64,000 nucleotides of DNA, taken from the NCBI RefSeq assembly GCF_000744115.1, contig NZ_JQLG01000004.1, positions 2,206,190-2,270,189 of the forward strand, given 5' to 3'. Under the pieces are notes generated by a model. That model did not search any database, was not told the DNA's origin, and saw nothing but the letters and a program-made list of their open reading frames with translations. Shown here in pieces: positions 51,196-60,521 of this stretch (position 1 is its first letter; the number at the start of each line of letters is the position of its first letter). This DNA is from Carnobacterium alterfunditum DSM 5972. Lineage in GTDB: Bacteria; Bacillota; Bacilli; Lactobacillales; Carnobacteriaceae. The translations under genes and the position numbers were made by a program.

Positions 51196-52269
51196 TTATA
51201 GGAATCGTTTACTGATTTCTATTATCCGGTCTTTATATTTTAAAATATCAATTTCATTATCCAATACAATTTTTTCAGAAGAATCATCATTAAACTGTAT
51301 TAACTTGCGATTAGTATTAAAGTTTAATCGGACAATCCATTTTCTTATACTATTATCTAGTAAAACATTAAAATAAGATTTATTATCACGATAGAAAATT
51401 CTTTCAGGATCTACAGTTTCAAAAAGGATAGCTTTTACTATTCCAAATCCTTGTATTTCTTCTTCTGTTGTTTCAATATCAGTATCAACCAACTCTAATG
51501 TTTCTTCTTTTTCTGGAATAGTATCAATAATAGTAGTTTCAATATGAGTTTCACTAGTAGTTTTTAAGGCATCGTTAATTTTAGAACTAACTTTTTCGGA
51601 AACGAATTGTTTTAATCCAGTTTGTACAATAGGAGTGAATTTATCTATTGTATTTCTAGTTGCTTTACCTTCATAAATCTTTCCAATAAAAAATTTAACG
51701 AAATCTTCACTGACTGTTTCGTATTCAGTCTCGAAATATTCTTTGAAGAGATTTAAGTATTTTAAATCTGAAGCAGTTGTAAAAATGCTTTCCAGATTAA
51801 AGCCGTCCTTTTTGAATTTGATAAGTTCAGAGAGAGAACTATCTTTGATTTTTTCTAAGTTAAAGGTAAAGAAGGGTTTCTGATCCATTTTATTTGGTTC
51901 ATCCAAATCAGTAAAAAATTGATAAATAATCCCATTAGTTAGGATAGCGAACCGTGCACTGCTAGTATGAAAATAACGGAATAGTTGAGAACCATGAGTT
52001 GTCAATTTGTCATTGACTGATTTAGCCTCAATTAAAATAATCGGTTTATCATTAGACATAATAGCATAATCAATTTTTTCACCTTTTTTTATTCCAATAT
52101 CAGCTATGTATTCAGGAACAAATTCTGAAGGATTAAAAACATCATAACCTAACATTTGAAAGAATGGCATAATTAATGAAGTTTTTGTTGATTCTTCTGT
52201 TAATAACTTTTCTTTTACTAGCTTAGACCGTTCGGCTAACATCATTACTTCTTGTTTGAATTTTTCCAA
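51196..52269 (-). CDS. Stand-alone HsdR N-terminal-type nuclease-like protein
   Basis: 357 residues. Residues 25-125 match the type I restriction HsdR N-terminal nuclease domain (HSDR_N): PFFQMLGYDVF, then a PD-(D/E)xK core with Asp67 (KIDYAI) and Glu81-x-Lys83 (IEAK), and QLFRY (Gln95, Tyr99). A helical part, an acidic linker (about 230-270) and a C-terminal domain with KSYFNVLLDNSIRKWIVRLNF follow. No helicase, HsdM or HsdS is nearby. TTG start with GGGGG upstream. It could be a defence nuclease or a repair factor; function unknown. Confidence 0.75.
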   Translation of the reverse strand: MEKFKQEVMMLAERSKLVKEKLLTEESTKTSLIMPFFQMLGYDVFNPSEFVPEYIADIGIKKGEKIDYAIMSNDKPIILIEAKSVNDKLTTHGSQLFRYFHTSSARFAILTNGIIYQFFTDLDEPNKMDQKPFFTFNLEKIKDSSLSELIKFKKDGFNLESIFTTASDLKYLNLFKEYFETEYETVSEDFVKFFIGKIYEGKATRNTIDKFTPIVQTGLKQFVSEKVSSKINDALKTTSETHIETTIIDTIPEKEETLELVDTDIETTEEEIQGFGIVKAILFETVDPERIFYRDNKSYFNVLLDNSIRKWIVRLNFNTNRKLIQFNDDSSEKIVLDNEIDILKYKDRIIEISKRFL

Positions 52270-52299
52270 ATTGACGCCCCCATATATGTATTTAACCCA

Positions 52300-52337
52300 T
52301 TAATAATAAATAACATACTTTATTATTAATTAGTATA
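52300..52337 (-). promoter_or_regulatory. Promoter and palindrome of the HsdR-N-like gene
   Basis: On the minus strand TGG-TATACT (52340-52332) is an extended -10. Directly downstream, TTAATAATAAA (52300-52310) and TTTATTATTAA (52319-52329) form a perfect 11-bp inverted repeat over the transcript start, a good operator candidate. Confidence 0.6.
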
Positions 52338-52368
52338 CCATTAAAGATTCTTAACTACATGCATTTAT

Positions 52369-54037
52369 CCTGAATAATTCATACTTTTTTTGAAATGCTC
52401 TGGAAAAACTGTTCTAGCGCTAGTTTAAGCTGGATTTCTCAACACCTTTTGGGTGTGCAAAAAAAACCCCAATCTGTTATGGTTAAATCACCTAAACGTA
52501 ACCAAAGAAAGGGGTTCTCTCTATGGCAATTTTACATGAAAATCGGTTACTTTTCAATTCAAACATTTCGGTATCACATTCTGGTGGTAATTTATCCTCA
52601 GATTCCGGGTTAATATTAGTTAAGGAGTTTATGCACACCATTAATTTTTCTAATATTTTAAAACAAAACCTCATCATTAATGATAATCGACTTTATCATA
52701 AACATACTAATCAGGCGATAATTGAACAAATTATTTTTCAATTGATTGGTGGCTATCAAACAGATTCTTCGGCTGACATTTTATCAAAAGATCCCATTTT
52801 CCAGAGCCTATTAGCTAAAGAACAACTTGCTTCACAACCGTCTATTTCTCGCTTTTGGGATCGGTTAAATCAAGAAAATATTTTCCAATTGCAAGAAGTC
52901 AATCAAATCCTGCTTGATAAAGTACGGACTGCACGTAATACAACTGAGATGATTTTTGATTTAGACTCAACTCATTCGGATACCTTCGGGAATCAAGAAA
53001 ATTCGAATTATAACGCTCATTACCAAACGAATGGCTATCATCCGCTAGTTGCCTTTGAAGGCTTGACCGGTGATTTATTGAAAGCAGAACTTCGTTCTGG
53101 TAACGTGTACACATCCAATGGTGTGGCAGATTTTGTCCAACCACTTTTTGACCATTATCAAGAAACCGTACCTGTAAGTTCTATTCTAGTGCGTGCCGAT
53201 AGTGGTTTTGCAACTCCTGAATTATATGAGCTATGTGAAGAACGTCGAAATTTTTATGTTATTCGATTGAAATCGAATCGCAAATTAGGCAAAATCGCTG
53301 AGCAATTTATCTCTATAGATGATCAACACGATTGGGATAGAAAAGAAGTTCACTACGCTTCTGTACTCTATCAAGCGAAGAACTGGTCACATTCACGAAG
53401 AGTTTGTATTAAATCTACGCGTGAAGCAACAGAATTGATTGCTCGACATGAATTTATCGTAACTAATTTATCAGAAGATATTTCTGCAGAAGCGGTCTTT
53501 CAAACTTATTCTAAAAGAGGAACCATGGAAAATTATATTAAAGAGGCCAAAAATGGGTTTTATTTCGATAAAACCGACAGCCCTCGTTTCTTAGAAAATC
53601 ATGCACGCATGATGGTGAGCGTACTAGCTTATAACATGGTCAATTTTATGCGTACTCTTTGTTTTACGAAAGAAACCAAAGGTTTTCAAGTATCAACCAT
53701 TCGCTTGTTCTTATTTAAAGTGGCAGGTAAGCTTGTTCATTCGGGAAGGAAAACCTCTTTGAAACTCAGTTCCTCCCACGTTTATCAGAAACTCTTTCGT
53801 AAAATCTTGTGGAATATCCAGCATTTTAAATGGGAGTAGCACTCATACTCAATACAATAGTTAAAAAAAATGGCTCATTCCAAGGGGTCAGTATGCCCAA
53901 AAATCTTAATTGCCTGACAAAAAAATGAGTGCTTTGTAAATTTGAAGTAAAATCAGTAAACCAAACAAGCTACTGTCCTGAATGAAGTGAAAAACACACT
54001 AATTTTTATTTTTTGAAAAAAGTATGAATCATTCAGG
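52369..54037. mobile_element. IS1380-family insertion sequence, complete (1,669 bp)
   Basis: CCTGAATAATTCATACTTTT at the left and its complement-side partner CCTGAATGATTCATACTTTT at the right are near-perfect terminal repeats. A 5-bp duplication tttat flanks both ends (52364-52368 and 54038-54042). One intact transposase gene. It sits 100 bases upstream of the HsdR-N-like gene, just behind its promoter. Confidence 0.92.
52523..53839 (+). CDS. IS1380-family transposase
   Basis: The 438-residue DDE transposase has an N-terminal region with GYQTDSSADILSKDPIFQSLL. First Asp in MIFDLDSTHSDTFG (about residue 147), second in ILVRADSGFATPELY (about 231), and the Glu motif in YSKRGTMENYIKEAKNGF (about 338). 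Unbroken. AAAGAAAGGGG precedes the ATG by 9-13 bases. The frame is complete, so the element is probably active. Confidence 0.92.
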   Translation: MAILHENRLLFNSNISVSHSGGNLSSDSGLILVKEFMHTINFSNILKQNLIINDNRLYHKHTNQAIIEQIIFQLIGGYQTDSSADILSKDPIFQSLLAKEQLASQPSISRFWDRLNQENIFQLQEVNQILLDKVRTARNTTEMIFDLDSTHSDTFGNQENSNYNAHYQTNGYHPLVAFEGLTGDLLKAELRSGNVYTSNGVADFVQPLFDHYQETVPVSSILVRADSGFATPELYELCEERRNFYVIRLKSNRKLGKIAEQFISIDDQHDWDRKEVHYASVLYQAKNWSHSRRVCIKSTREATELIARHEFIVTNLSEDISAEAVFQTYSKRGTMENYIKEAKNGFYFDKTDSPRFLENHARMMVSVLAYNMVNFMRTLCFTKETKGFQVSTIRLFLFKVAGKLVHSGRKTSLKLSSSHVYQKLFRKILWNIQHFKWE

Positions 54038-54162
54038 TTTATAGAAGTAATTATTTTTTGAAATAAACAGTTTTTTTACAATATCGTCTATTCATTACAC
54101 CAGATTAGTTTCCCAAATATCTTTGGTTGGAATGAGATTCTTTTTATCTAATCGTTATTTTA

Positions 54163-54171
54163 TTGTATACT
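54163..54171 (+). promoter_or_regulatory. Possible promoter of the DUF3013-prmA-rsmE block
   Basis: TATACT (54166-54171) with TTG just upstream and a weak TTTATC 17 bases before it. It predicts a leader of about 145 bases, in which no known riboswitch could be recognised. Confidence 0.4.
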
Positions 54172-54323
54172 AGTAAATGTAGGAATTTATACTAAATATG
54201 TACTAGATGGTAAAGAGGAATAGATGGATGCTGTGCTTTGGTATTCTGCAGCAAATGAAATCCAAACATAGCAACAACAAAAATTTTGGTTGCAGTAAAC
54301 CAGTCAACTAATGGAGGCGAACA

Positions 54324-54821
54324 ATGATGGCACAAGAAACCGTATTAGATTATTTAGGAGAAGCATTGGAAGAAAGTGATTTTGAATTTGATTGGAAATT
54401 AGAATGGAATAAAAAACAGCACGCAATCGAAGTTTATTTTTCGATTTTTGCTGAAAAACAAGAAGAAAATATTGTGATCGAAGACATAGAAGGAACTACA
54501 GCTCAAGGCAACATTATCCAATTTGAGGATGCTATCTGCCTTTTTGATCCTAAAAAATCAAAGATTCAAACAGATAACTACTTAAAAGCCTTTCCAGTTG
54601 ATTTTAAAATGGGCATTGAAAAAGGATATATTGATGCGATTCTAAAGACACTTCGTATAGTTGTTACAGAAGGACAATCCGATTTACTAGATTTTGCTAC
54701 CGACCCAACAATCGAAGAATTTGAGTTAAACTGGAATGATACTAATTTTGACGGAACAATCAAAACATTAAAAAATATCAATCGTTACGATGAAGAGAAA
54801 CTCCCTTATCCAAAATATTAA
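54324..54821 (+). CDS. DUF3013 family protein
   Basis: 165-residue acidic soluble protein matching the DUF3013 family of lactic acid bacteria in length and sequence style (LDYLGEALEESDFEFDWKLEWNKKQHAIEV at the start, FELNWNDTNFDG near the end). Function unknown. The genes prmA and rsmE follow at once, a constant neighbourhood in enterococci and carnobacteria, so a link to ribosome modification is possible. TGGAGGCG precedes two consecutive ATGs; either could be the start. Confidence 0.75.
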   Translation: MMAQETVLDYLGEALEESDFEFDWKLEWNKKQHAIEVYFSIFAEKQEENIVIEDIEGTTAQGNIIQFEDAICLFDPKKSKIQTDNYLKAFPVDFKMGIEKGYIDAILKTLRIVVTEGQSDLLDFATDPTIEEFELNWNDTNFDGTIKTLKNINRYDEEKLPYPKY

Positions 54822-54867
54822 ACTAATCAAAACTAAATAAATGATTAAATGGAGGTAAAATAATAAG

Positions 54868-55821
54868 ATGAAGTGGATTGAATTACAAATACAAACCTCA
54901 AATGAAGCTGTTGAAGCTGTTTCAAATATTCTTATTGAGTCAGGTTCCCAAGGGGTAGCTATTGAGGATAGACAAGATTTCTTGAATAACCCTGATGATG
55001 GCTTTGGTGAGATATGGGCGTTAGATGAAGCAGACTTTTCTAAAGAAGGTGTGATCATAAAAGCCTATTTTCCAGATACGCTATTTTTACCTGAATTGGT
55101 CCCAAACATCAAACTTAGAATCGAAGAACTCAAGACATTTGGCTTAAATATTGCGCCAAATAATATAAAAGTAGACGAGGTTGCAGAAGAAAATTGGGCT
55201 ACGGCTTGGAAAAAATATTACCATCCTTTGCAAGTAACTCGATTTTTAACAGTCGTTCCAAGTTGGGAAGAGTATGACCTAAAACATTCAGATGAGCGAG
55301 TGATCCGGTTAGATCCGGGTTTAGCATTTGGTACAGGTACTCATCCAACAACCATACTTTCCTTACAAGCTCTTGAAACATACATTCGTGGAGATGAAAC
55401 GATTTTAGATGTAGGGACAGGTTCAGGTGTATTAAGTATCGCCAGTAAAGCTCTAGGTGCCAAACATGTTCATGCCTATGATTTAGACGATGTGGCTGTA
55501 AAAGCAGCTGTTGAAAATATTGAGTTGAATGAGTATGCTAAAGATATTATTGTAAAAGCCAATGATTTGTTGAAAGGCGTAACGATCGAAGCTGATATCG
55601 TTGTAGCAAATATTCTAGCAGAAATCATTATTCCGCTTATACCAGAAGCTTTTGATGTACTCAAACCAGGCGGTCTATTTTTAACTTCAGGGATCATTGA
55701 GGATAAAAAAGAGTTGATCCTCTCTGAGCAAAGAAAACAAGGCTTTACAATCGTACAAGTGCAGCAAATGAAAGACTGGTGCAGTATCGTCGCTCAAAAA
55801 CCTTTAGCGGAGGATGAGTAA
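54868..55821 (+). CDS. prmA: Ribosomal protein L11 methyltransferase
   Basis: The 317-residue SAM-dependent enzyme trimethylates L11 at several amino groups. N-terminal L11-recognition domain to about 100, then the Rossmann methyltransferase with RLDPGLAFGTGTHPTT (about 150-165), LDVGTGSGVLSI (motif I) and VVANILAEII. Ribosome site GGAGG. Its stop codon is immediately followed by the rsmE start, so both rRNA/r-protein methylases are made together. Confidence 0.96.
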   Translation: MKWIELQIQTSNEAVEAVSNILIESGSQGVAIEDRQDFLNNPDDGFGEIWALDEADFSKEGVIIKAYFPDTLFLPELVPNIKLRIEELKTFGLNIAPNNIKVDEVAEENWATAWKKYYHPLQVTRFLTVVPSWEEYDLKHSDERVIRLDPGLAFGTGTHPTTILSLQALETYIRGDETILDVGTGSGVLSIASKALGAKHVHAYDLDDVAVKAAVENIELNEYAKDIIVKANDLLKGVTIEADIVVANILAEIIIPLIPEAFDVLKPGGLFLTSGIIEDKKELILSEQRKQGFTIVQVQQMKDWCSIVAQKPLAEDE

Positions 55822-56583
55822 ATGCAACGCTATTTTTTAAATGAAGATTTAAAGGATTATCAAAATCAAACTATTTCGATTAGCGGAGATAGTTTTCATC
55901 ACATGATAAAAGTAATGCGTATGAAAGTTGATCATCGTGTATACCTTGTAACCAAAGATCAGCAAGCTTTTATTGCTAAAATCAATGCAATTGAAGAAAA
56001 TAAAGTTCTTTTAAACTGGGTCGAAGATGATCTTAGACAACAAGAATTGCCGATCGATGTGACGATTGCTAGCGGCCTTCCTAAAGGAGACAAGTTAGAT
56101 CTGATCGTCCAAAAGGGAACAGAATTAGGCGCAAGTGCGTTCATTCCTTTTGCGGGGTCTTTTTCGATCACAAAATGGGATACCAAAAAAGCAGCTAAAA
56201 AAATCGAACGATTACAAAAGATTGCACAGGAAGCAGCTGAACAATCGCACCGTACAAAAATTCCAACACTTCAGCCACTTGCTTCGGTGAAGCAGCTGAT
56301 TGAGATGAAAGAACAATTTGATGTCTGTTTAGTAGCATATGAAGAAAGTGCTAAAGCAGGAGAAGATCAAAATTTTGTTAAAGGATTAAAAATGCTGCCT
56401 GCTGGCGGAAAGTTACTCATTGTTTTTGGTCCGGAAGGCGGGTTATCTAAAGATGAAGTAGGCGCATTCATTCAGAATGGCTTTTTGCCTTGTGCACTGG
56501 GTCCAAGAATTTTAAGAACCGAAACTGCTCCATTGTATGCACTGGCAGCGGCTTCGTATCATTTTGAATTGATGCATAAATGA
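55822..56583 (+). CDS. rsmE: 16S rRNA (uracil(1498)-N(3))-methyltransferase
   Basis: 253-residue SPOUT-class methyltransferase. N-terminal PUA-like domain with FHHMIKVMRMKVDHRV. The knotted C-terminal domain has the SAM-binding loop GPEGGLSKDEV (about 208) and LGPRILRTETA (about 229). It methylates U1498 near the decoding centre. The ATG follows the prmA stop with no spacer; GGAGG lies in the end of prmA, so translation is coupled. Confidence 0.96.
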   Translation: MQRYFLNEDLKDYQNQTISISGDSFHHMIKVMRMKVDHRVYLVTKDQQAFIAKINAIEENKVLLNWVEDDLRQQELPIDVTIASGLPKGDKLDLIVQKGTELGASAFIPFAGSFSITKWDTKKAAKKIERLQKIAQEAAEQSHRTKIPTLQPLASVKQLIEMKEQFDVCLVAYEESAKAGEDQNFVKGLKMLPAGGKLLIVFGPEGGLSKDEVGAFIQNGFLPCALGPRILRTETAPLYALAAASYHFELMHK

Positions 56584-56595
56584 GAAATTTCTTTT

Positions 56596-56624
56596 TTGTC
56601 CAAAACGGAGAAATTAGGTATAAT
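56596..56624 (+). promoter_or_regulatory. Promoter of deoC
   Basis: TTGTCC (56596-56601), 17 bases, consensus TATAAT (56619-56624). Confidence 0.7.
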
Positions 56625-56662
56625 GAAAATGCTATCATCAATATAAGAAAGAGGGATATAAT

Positions 56663-57313
56663 ATGACAGTAGAATTAAACAAAACAATTGATCACACATT
56701 ATTAAAACCAGAAGCAACGGAGGCACAAATCAAAATGCTTTGTGAAGAAGCAGCAGAATATGACTTTATGTCTGTATGTATCAACCCAACTTGGGTAAAA
56801 AAAGCTGCAGAACTACTTAGTGGTACAGACGTAAAAGTATGTACGGTCATTGGTTTTCCTTTAGGAGCTAATACATCTGAAGTAAAAGCCTTTGAAGCAG
56901 AAAATGCGATTCAAAATGGGGCAACTGAAGTGGATATGGTCATCAATATTGGCGCTCTTAAAGGCGGGAATGACGCTTTAGTCCAAAGTGACATCGAAAG
57001 TGTAGTAAATGTTTCAAAAGGAAGAGCGTTGTCAAAAGTTATTATCGAAACAGCCTTATTAACAAATGAAGAAAAGATACGTGCATGCGAACTGGCTAAA
57101 AAAGCAGGAGCTGATTTTGTGAAAACATCTACCGGTTTTTCAACAGGCGGAGCAACACTTGAAGACATTAAATTGATGCGTGCTACTGTAGGACCTGATA
57201 TGGGTGTTAAAGCAAGTGGTGGCGTTCGTACAACGGAAGATGCTAAACAATTTATTGAAGCAGGCGCTACTCGTTTAGGTTCTTCAAACGGATTAGCAAT
57301 CGTAAAAGGTTAA
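56663..57313 (+). CDS. deoC: Deoxyribose-phosphate aldolase
   Basis: The 216-residue TIM-barrel class I aldolase splits deoxyribose-5-phosphate to glyceraldehyde-3-phosphate and acetaldehyde in deoxynucleoside salvage. Signatures: [11 protein letters not shown] at the start, the Schiff-base Lys in [14 protein letters not shown] (about 150-163), and [10 protein letters not shown] (about 175-184). GAGGGAT precedes the ATG. It stands alone here, without deoB, pdp or deoR. Confidence 0.97.
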   Translation: MTVELNKTIDHTLLKPEATEAQIKMLCEEAAEYDFMSVCINPTWVKKAAELLSGTDVKVCTVIGFPLGANTSEVKAFEAENAIQNGATEVDMVINIGALKGGNDALVQSDIESVVNVSKGRALSKVIIETALLTNEEKIRACELAKKAGADFVKTSTGFSTGGATLEDIKLMRATVGPDMGVKASGGVRTTEDAKQFIEAGATRLGSSNGLAIVKG

Positions 57314-57358
57314 ACGAATTTTAATCAGAATAACAAATAACTCACTAAATAAGTTGGA

Positions 57359-57398
57359 AAGAATACGAGTCTGATTGTGACTTGTATTCTTTTTTTTA
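57359..57398 (+). terminator. Terminator after deoC
   Basis: AAGAATAC and GTATTCTT with inner AGTC/GACT, followed by a T-run. Confidence 0.85.
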
Positions 57399-57456
57399 TA
57401 GAATCTTTTACAAAAGTAAAAAATAAAGCCTGTTTTGTTTGATTTTTTTGTTTATA

Positions 57457-57485
57457 TTGAAATTGATCCTTAATATTAGTATAAT
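57457..57485 (+). promoter_or_regulatory. Promoter of relA
   Basis: TTGAAA (57457-57462), 17 bases, consensus TATAAT (57480-57485). The leader of about 115 bases has a small hairpin AAGCAC/GTGCTT (57506-57526) followed by ATTTTGT, a weak attenuator candidate. Confidence 0.7.
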
Positions 57486-57605
57486 GTAGTGTGAAGCAAT
57501 ATTTAAAGCACCCATTTGGAGTGCTTATTTTGTATTAATCGATTTGAAATGAAATAAAATAAAATATAAAATTTAATTAGTGATAAATGAAAAGAAGGTG
57601 ACAAT

Positions 57606-59816
57606 ATGCCCAAAAATAAAGATTACACTGCACAAGAAGTAATTGCCTTAACCGTTACTTACATGAATAGCAGTCATGTGGCTTTTGTCAAAAAGGCTTG
57701 TGATTTTGCCACAAATGCTCATAGAGATCAGTTTAGAAAATCAGGAGAGCCTTATATCATCCATCCGATACAAGTTGCCGGTATCTTAGCTGAATTAAAG
57801 ATGGATCCTGTTACAGTAGCGACCGGATTTCTTCATGATGTTGTAGAGGATACTGAATATACCTTTGAAGATATTTCAAGAGAATTTTCTCCCGAAGTTG
57901 CGATACTTGTAGATGGTGTTACTAAATTAGGAAAAATTAAATATAAATCACATGAAGAGCAGCAAGCAGAAAATCATCGTAAAATGTTGTTGGCAATGGC
58001 AAAAGATTTAAGAGTGATCATGGTTAAATTGGCTGATCGCTTGCATAATCTTCGTACACTGAAATTTCATAGACCCGAAAAACAAAGACAAATTGCAAAT
58101 GAAACACTTGAAGTGTATGCTCCGCTTGCTCACCGTTTAGGGATCAATTTAATTAAATGGGAATTAGAAGATACTTCATTACGCTATTTAAATCCGCAAC
58201 AATACTACCGAATTGTCCATTTAATGAACTCTAAAAGAGAAGAGAGAGAAGCTTATATCTCCGATTCTATTTCAAAGATTCAAGAATCAGTTGAAGAATT
58301 AAATATAACTGCAGATATCACCGGTAGACCAAAGCATATTTATTCCATCTATCGTAAAATGCGTGATCATAAAAAACAATTTGATCAAATTTATGATTTA
58401 TTAGCGATTCGTGTCATCGTTGATTCAATTAAGGATTGCTACGCTGTATTAGGAGCTATCCATACCCGTTGGAAACCAATGCCAGGCAGATTCAAAGATT
58501 ACATTGCCATGCCAAAATCGAATATGTACCAATCGATCCATACCACTGTTATCGGACAGTATGGTAAACCTATAGAAGTCCAAATCCGGACAAAGGAAAT
58601 GCACGCAGTAGCTGAATATGGAGTTGCAGCTCACTGGGCATACAAAGAAGGCATCACTAAAAAAATTGAAGATGATTCAGATGACAATAAATTAGCATGG
58701 TTTAGGGATATCATCGAATTACAAGATGACTCAAAAGATGCTAGCGACTTTATGGCGAGTGTTAAACAAGATATTTTCAAAGATAAAGTTTACGTTTTTA
58801 CACCAAAAGGAGACGTCAGTGAATTGCCTTCAGGAGCTGGTCCGTTAGACTTTGCGTTTAATATCCATACTGAAATAGGGAATAAGACGATTGGTGCTAA
58901 GATAAATGGTAAAATCGTGCCCTTAAATTATAAGTTGAAAACAGGAGATATCATTGAAATATTAACATCTCCAAATTCATACGGCCCTAGCCGTGATTGG
59001 ATCAACTTAGTATCAACTAGCAAAGCCAAAAATAAAATCAAACGTTTCTTTAAGCTGCAAGATCGAGAAGTGAATATCATAAAGGGTCGAGATATGCTTG
59101 AAAAGCAGTTGAACGACATGCAATTTCAACCCAAAAATTTCTTGACGAAAAGCAACATCAAGATGCTCCTAGAACGCTTTAATTTCACTTCAGAGGATGA
59201 TTTATATGCTGCAATCGGTTTTGGTGAATTAACAGCTCTTGTAATAGCTAATCGTTTAACAGAAAAAGAACGTAAAGATCGAGAAAACGAAAAAAAAGTC
59301 CAAGAAGTTACGTCAATTGAATCGAAAACTAAAAAAGAGCCTGAGAAAATCAAAGTGAAACACGAAGGTGGCATTGTCATTCAAGGAATCGATAATTTGC
59401 TCATTCGTATTAGCCGCTGCTGTAATCCTGTACCAGGTGATGAAATTGTTGGATATATCACAAAAGGCAGAGGCGTTTCGATTCATCGTAAAAATTGCCC
59501 TAATGTTCTTGCAGCAAAAGATGCAGAAAATCGATTAATTGAAGTCGAATGGGAAGAAGCTACTTCTAAAAGTCAAGATTACAATGCTGAGTTACAAATC
59601 ATTGGCTATAATCGCTCGGGCTTGTTGAATGAAGTCTTACAAGTTGTAAATAGTATGACAAAAAATTTAAATAACGTAAATGGAAAAGTAGATAAAGATA
59701 AGATGGCTACTATTACATTAACAGTGGGCATTCAAAATATCGCTCAACTGGATAAAATCGTTGAAAAAATTAAATCTATTCCTGATGTTTATAATGTGAG
59801 AAGAATGTCTTCTTGA
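57606..59816 (+). CDS. relA: Bifunctional (p)ppGpp synthetase/hydrolase
   Basis: The 736-residue RelA/SpoT homologue (Rsh) is the main stringent-response enzyme. HD hydrolase domain (HPIQVAG at about 53-59, FLHDVVEDTE near 77-86), the synthetase domain (RPKHIYSIYRKM near 240, YAVLGAIH) and TGS (VYVFTPKGDV near 398). A zinc-finger/helical part (RISRCCNPVPGDE near 600) and a C-terminal ACT domain follow. The hydrolase His-Asp residues are present, so it should both make and destroy the alarmone. AGAAGGTGA precedes the ATG. dtd follows, as in most Firmicutes. Confidence 0.97.
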   Translation: MPKNKDYTAQEVIALTVTYMNSSHVAFVKKACDFATNAHRDQFRKSGEPYIIHPIQVAGILAELKMDPVTVATGFLHDVVEDTEYTFEDISREFSPEVAILVDGVTKLGKIKYKSHEEQQAENHRKMLLAMAKDLRVIMVKLADRLHNLRTLKFHRPEKQRQIANETLEVYAPLAHRLGINLIKWELEDTSLRYLNPQQYYRIVHLMNSKREEREAYISDSISKIQESVEELNITADITGRPKHIYSIYRKMRDHKKQFDQIYDLLAIRVIVDSIKDCYAVLGAIHTRWKPMPGRFKDYIAMPKSNMYQSIHTTVIGQYGKPIEVQIRTKEMHAVAEYGVAAHWAYKEGITKKIEDDSDDNKLAWFRDIIELQDDSKDASDFMASVKQDIFKDKVYVFTPKGDVSELPSGAGPLDFAFNIHTEIGNKTIGAKINGKIVPLNYKLKTGDIIEILTSPNSYGPSRDWINLVSTSKAKNKIKRFFKLQDREVNIIKGRDMLEKQLNDMQFQPKNFLTKSNIKMLLERFNFTSEDDLYAAIGFGELTALVIANRLTEKERKDRENEKKVQEVTSIESKTKKEPEKIKVKHEGGIVIQGIDNLLIRISRCCNPVPGDEIVGYITKGRGVSIHRKNCPNVLAAKDAENRLIEVEWEEATSKSQDYNAELQIIGYNRSGLLNEVLQVVNSMTKNLNNVNGKVDKDKMATITLTVGIQNIAQLDKIVEKIKSIPDVYNVRRMSS

Positions 59817-59830
59817 TCCTTAGCGATTAA

Positions 59831-59886
59831 AAGAAAACAGAAAATGGTCTGTCCTTTAGGGCAAATTTCTGTTTTCTTTTTTTTGA
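59831..59886 (+). terminator. Terminator after relA
   Basis: AGAAAACAGAAA and TTTCTGTTTTCT form a 12-bp stem with a long loop, followed by eight T. Confidence 0.85.
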
Positions 59887-59940
59887 AATTACAAATGTTC
59901 AAAGAATCTCTGGCAAACCCAGAAGAGGTTTTATTCTGTT

Positions 59941-59962
59941 GCATTAATTGATCAATTAATGC
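59941..59962. repeat. Perfect 22-bp palindrome upstream of dtd
   Basis: GCATTAATTGA followed immediately by its own reverse complement. It lies 46 bases before the dtd ATG, in the region expected to carry its promoter. Candidate operator or transcript hairpin. Confidence 0.7.
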
Positions 59963-60008
59963 CAGAAATTACAAGTTCTTTTTAGAAAATATAAGGTGGT
60001 TTTGGAAA

Positions 60009-60455
60009 ATGAAGATTGTTATCCAGAGAACAAAAGAAGCAAGTGTCAGTATCGAAGGAACAATCATGGGAGAAATAACACATGGATTGGTATTGTTAGT
60101 GGGGATAGAAGAAGAGGATCAGCAAGAAGATATTGATTATCTGGTACGTAAAATCAGCAACATGCGTATTTTTGAAGATTCTCAAGGGAAAATGAATTTA
60201 AGTATAGAAGATGTCGGTGGAGAAATTCTTTCTATTTCTCAATTCACACTATATGCTGACACAAAAAAAGGAAATCGTCCAAGTTTTACCAAGGCCGCAA
60301 AACCAGAAACGGCTATTCCAATCTACGATGCATTCAATGCTCAATTAAAAGCAACGGGCCTAACTGTTCAAACGGGGATCTTTGGTGCAGATATGCAAGT
60401 ATCACTTTTAAATGATGGTCCGGTTACCATTATTATTGACAGCAAACAGCATTGA
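60009..60455 (+). CDS. dtd: D-aminoacyl-tRNA deacylase
   Basis: The 148-residue dimeric editing enzyme removes D-amino acids from charged tRNA. It starts [17 protein letters not shown], and has the active-site SQFTLYAD (about 77-84) and NDGPVTI (about 137-143) motifs. Normal length. AAGGTGG lies 10 bases before ATG. It follows relA but a terminator stands between, so it may have its own promoter near the palindrome. Confidence 0.96.
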   Translation: MKIVIQRTKEASVSIEGTIMGEITHGLVLLVGIEEEDQQEDIDYLVRKISNMRIFEDSQGKMNLSIEDVGGEILSISQFTLYADTKKGNRPSFTKAAKPETAIPIYDAFNAQLKATGLTVQTGIFGADMQVSLLNDGPVTIIIDSKQH

Positions 60456-60474
60456 AAAATTGCCTAAAAAAAGA

Positions 60475-60520
60475 GGACCGACAATAGGAAGTATGACTCC
60501 TATTGCCGGTCCTTTTTTTA
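60475..60520. terminator. Bidirectional terminator between dtd and the amidase gene
   Basis: GGACCG-A-CAATAGGA and TCCTATTG-C-CGGTCC form a 14-bp stem with one mismatch and T/A-runs on both sides. The two genes converge here. Confidence 0.92.
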
Positions 60521-60521
60521 A

